A stretch of 64,000 nt of DNA from G963677325 sp963677325 (GTDB taxonomy: Bacteria > Bacteroidota > Bacteroidia > Bacteroidales > Prolixibacteraceae): assembly GCA_963677325.2 (NCBI GenBank), contig CAXXGM010000006.1:186001-250000 (forward strand), written 5' to 3'. Made by a program: the position numbers and the translations under genes. Positions 62,564 to 64,000 of this stretch are shown piece by piece (the first letter of the stretch is position 1; each line of letters starts with the position of its first letter). Under the pieces are notes generated by a model that made no database searches, was not told the DNA's origin, and saw only the letters and a list, made by a program, of their open reading frames with translations.

Positions 62564-63578
62564 AGATGTCGCCAGGAAACTTGTCGCAGACACTAAAGGG
62601 CTCCTGGCCATGGATGAAAGCCTTCCCACGATCGGGAAAAGATTTGAGAAGGCCGGCATCCCGGATACGGAAGAGACAAGACGCTCATACCGTGAACTGA
62701 TCCTGACCACACTAGGATTGGGAGAACCAATCAGCGGGGTGATCCTGTTTGATGAAACCATCAGGCAGAAGACAAAGACCGGCACTTCATTCATTGAAGT
62801 AATTAATGAAGCCGGGATTATTCCCGGTATTAAAGTGGATAAAGGGACTGTTGATCTGGCGGGTTTCGCCGGTGAGAAGATCACGGAAGGCCTTGACGGA
62901 TTGACGGAGCGGCTTCATGAATATTCGCAAATGGGAAGCCTCTTTGCCAAATGGAGAGCTGTTTTTAACGTAGGAGAGAATATTCCAAGCCAGGGTTGCA
63001 TTGAAGCCAATGCTTTTGTCCTTGCAAGATATGCCGCTCTGTGCCAGGAAGCAGGTCTCGTGCCCATTGTTGAGCCGGAAGTGCTGTTGGAAGGTTCTCA
63101 TTCTCTTAAGCGCTGCGCGGAAGTTACCGAAGAAGTGCTTCATCAGGTTTTCCGTCAGCTTCATCTCATGCGGGTGATTCCTGAAGGCATGCTGCTAAAG
63201 CCGTCCATGGTTCTTCCAGGCAAAGATTCTCCTCAACAGGAATCGGATGATAAGATAGCGGAGGCTACTGTAAATTGCCTGATGCATACGGTTCCAGCGG
63301 CCATTCCCGGAATTGTATTTCTTTCAGGGGGCCAATCGCCCGAACTGGCTTCAGCCCGCCTGAACCGGATGAATCTGCGATATCGCAACACCGTGCCCTG
63401 GGCCCTTTCATTCTCGTATGCCAGAGCCATTCATCAACCTGCAATGGATATTTGGAAAGGAAAGGAAGAAAATGTATCCAGAGCACAAAAAACTTTGCTT
63501 CATCGGGCCCTCTGCAACAAGTCAGCCCGAAGCGGTGAATATAAGCAATCAATGGAAGAAATGAAGCAGCAGGCATAA
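62538..63578 (+). CDS. Class I fructose-bisphosphate aldolase
   Basis: Schiff-base aldolase, eukaryotic-like type, converting fructose 1,6-bisphosphate and triose phosphates. The 346 residues begin TMKTQQLKDVARKLVAD; typical motifs are GLLAMDES, GVILFDET, GIKVDKGT, the Lys-bearing MLLKPSMVLPG and FLSGGQSPE. The start lies inside the end of xfp, a 26-base overlap (ATG at 62538 or 62544); the upstream frame from 62469 is out of frame with xfp and unlikely. Together with phosphoketolase it suggests a bifid-type carbon shunt or acetyl-phosphate production. Confidence 0.94.
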   Translation: MTMKTQQLKDVARKLVADTKGLLAMDESLPTIGKRFEKAGIPDTEETRRSYRELILTTLGLGEPISGVILFDETIRQKTKTGTSFIEVINEAGIIPGIKVDKGTVDLAGFAGEKITEGLDGLTERLHEYSQMGSLFAKWRAVFNVGENIPSQGCIEANAFVLARYAALCQEAGLVPIVEPEVLLEGSHSLKRCAEVTEEVLHQVFRQLHLMRVIPEGMLLKPSMVLPGKDSPQQESDDKIAEATVNCLMHTVPAAIPGIVFLSGGQSPELASARLNRMNLRYRNTVPWALSFSYARAIHQPAMDIWKGKEENVSRAQKTLLHRALCNKSARSGEYKQSMEEMKQQA

Positions 63579-63594
63579 TACTTTCGATTGAGAA

Positions 63595-64000
63595 CTATCT
63601 CCTTGGATCGCTTTCTATTGGCAGTTTGGCGAGTTTTTCGACCTCGATGGAGGGATGGCCGAATTCCTGGACTATTTTGCCTAGGATCAGGTAAACCCCA
63701 TGTCCGGTGAAAGGCCAGTTCTTCAGGCTCTGAGGAAAATGGACTGTTTCAAAGAATTCACCGGTATGATCAAGAAAACTGCCGAAGTTCATGATTTCAT
63801 GTTTTGTAGTGCTGACATATTTTATCGTAACAAGGAGTCCCACCATTTTTACCGTTTTGCCAACATGGTTAATCAAATCAGCGGCTTGCAGTTCACCACG
63901 GAACTTTGTGCGCAACAGATCAAACCAGGAAAGTGAAACCGGGAACCCCAGCAATTCAATTTCATCGTAAGCAGACTCAACCAATGTTTGCTCCAGCTGA
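63595..64000 (-). CDS. dnaE: DNA polymerase III alpha subunit (DnaE type), C-terminal fragment
   Basis: Partial gene: the 3' end of a minus-strand gene that continues past the window edge. About 135 residues are visible. YDEIELLGFPVSLSWFDLL followed by the AADLINHVGKTVKMVGLLV segment and YLILGKIV matches the OB-fold C-terminal part of Bacteroidota DnaE-like polymerases, probably the short form related to error-prone DnaE. The stop is 16 bases from the converging aldolase gene. No start is seen. Confidence 0.7.
   Translation of the reverse strand, partial: QLEQTLVESAYDEIELLGFPVSLSWFDLLRTKFRGELQAADLINHVGKTVKMVGLLVTIKYVSTTKHEIMNFGSFLDHTGEFFETVHFPQSLKNWPFTGHGVYLILGKIVQEFGHPSIEVEKLAKLPIESDPRR

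Noticed and set aside
1..64000. tRNA, rRNA, SRP RNA and riboswitches
   Set aside because: I looked in the intergenic stretches for cloverleaf, SRP-loop or known riboswitch cores and saw none that I could support.

Overview
The window is a chromosomal segment of a Bacteroidota bacterium, most like Bacteroidales and their relatives. Evidence: lineage-specific families (the BT_3928-type DoxX/thioredoxin protein, a tandem DUF1599 protein, DUF4295, DUF5686, DUF5777, DUF4369/DUF5106 thioredoxins), start codons without Shine-Dalgarno sequences, and several promoters of the Bacteroidota form TTG-N19-TAnnTTTG. Base composition is moderately AT-rich. I saw no tRNA, rRNA, CRISPR array, intact insertion sequence or prophage.

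Layout. 0-5 kb: folP-cdaA on the minus strand, divergent from a DUF1599 gene, a BT_3928-type gene and tpiA. 4.8-13 kb: a DUF5686 outer-membrane protein, prmA, a YfcE-like phosphoesterase, an OmpA-type porin, rsmE and a PPi-dependent phosphofructokinase. 13-24 kb: uvrA, a MATE exporter, a nitroreductase, an XRE/S24 repressor, a frameshifted beta-barrel gene, NDH-2, a DUF5777 protein with a haem lipoprotein, and a glycine-rich RRM protein. 24-32 kb: ffh, folD, an M48 lipoprotein protease, a thioredoxin-like protein and a two-component system. 32-34.4 kb: an AT-rich accessory patch with a truncated PLD-type gene and a two-gene cassette ending in a NucS/DUF91-like nuclease. 34.4-44.7 kb: a haem pathway from glutamyl-tRNA to haem, hemA-hemCD(fusion)-hemB-hemL-hemE-hemN-hemH-hemG/Y. 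44.8-48.4 kb: membrane proteins, an orphan ABC ATPase, an O-methyltransferase and a polysaccharide deacetylase. 48.4-51.7 kb: rpmB-rpmG-DUF4295-ftsY-rimO on the minus strand. 52-60 kb: CPBP protease, universal stress protein, an AraC regulator divergent from a cluster of UroD-like, two DUF6807 and Gfo/Idh/MocA proteins, and a SRPBCC protein. 60-64 kb: phosphoketolase overlapping a class I aldolase, then the 3' end of a dnaE-type gene running off the window.

How the genes fit together. Central carbon flow is well represented (TpiA, PPi-PFK, class I FBA, phosphoketolase), with folate (FolP, FolD), SRP targeting (Ffh and FtsY), haem synthesis and respiratory components (NDH-2, haem lipoprotein). 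The divergently controlled 54-59 kb cluster looks like a small catabolic regulon of unknown substrate.

The most unusual features are four families of degenerate intergenic repeat tracts. Three are built from oppositely oriented arms and so could fold into long imperfect hairpins. Repeat copies run into genes and supply the last codons and stops of folP, the S24 repressor, the thioredoxin gene and hemB. Other points for follow-up are the nuclease cassette at 32.2-34.0 kb, a clean one-base frameshift near 20.25 kb, the small-membrane-protein/ABC/methyltransferase trio and the UroD/DUF6807 regulon. All functions are read from sequence alone.
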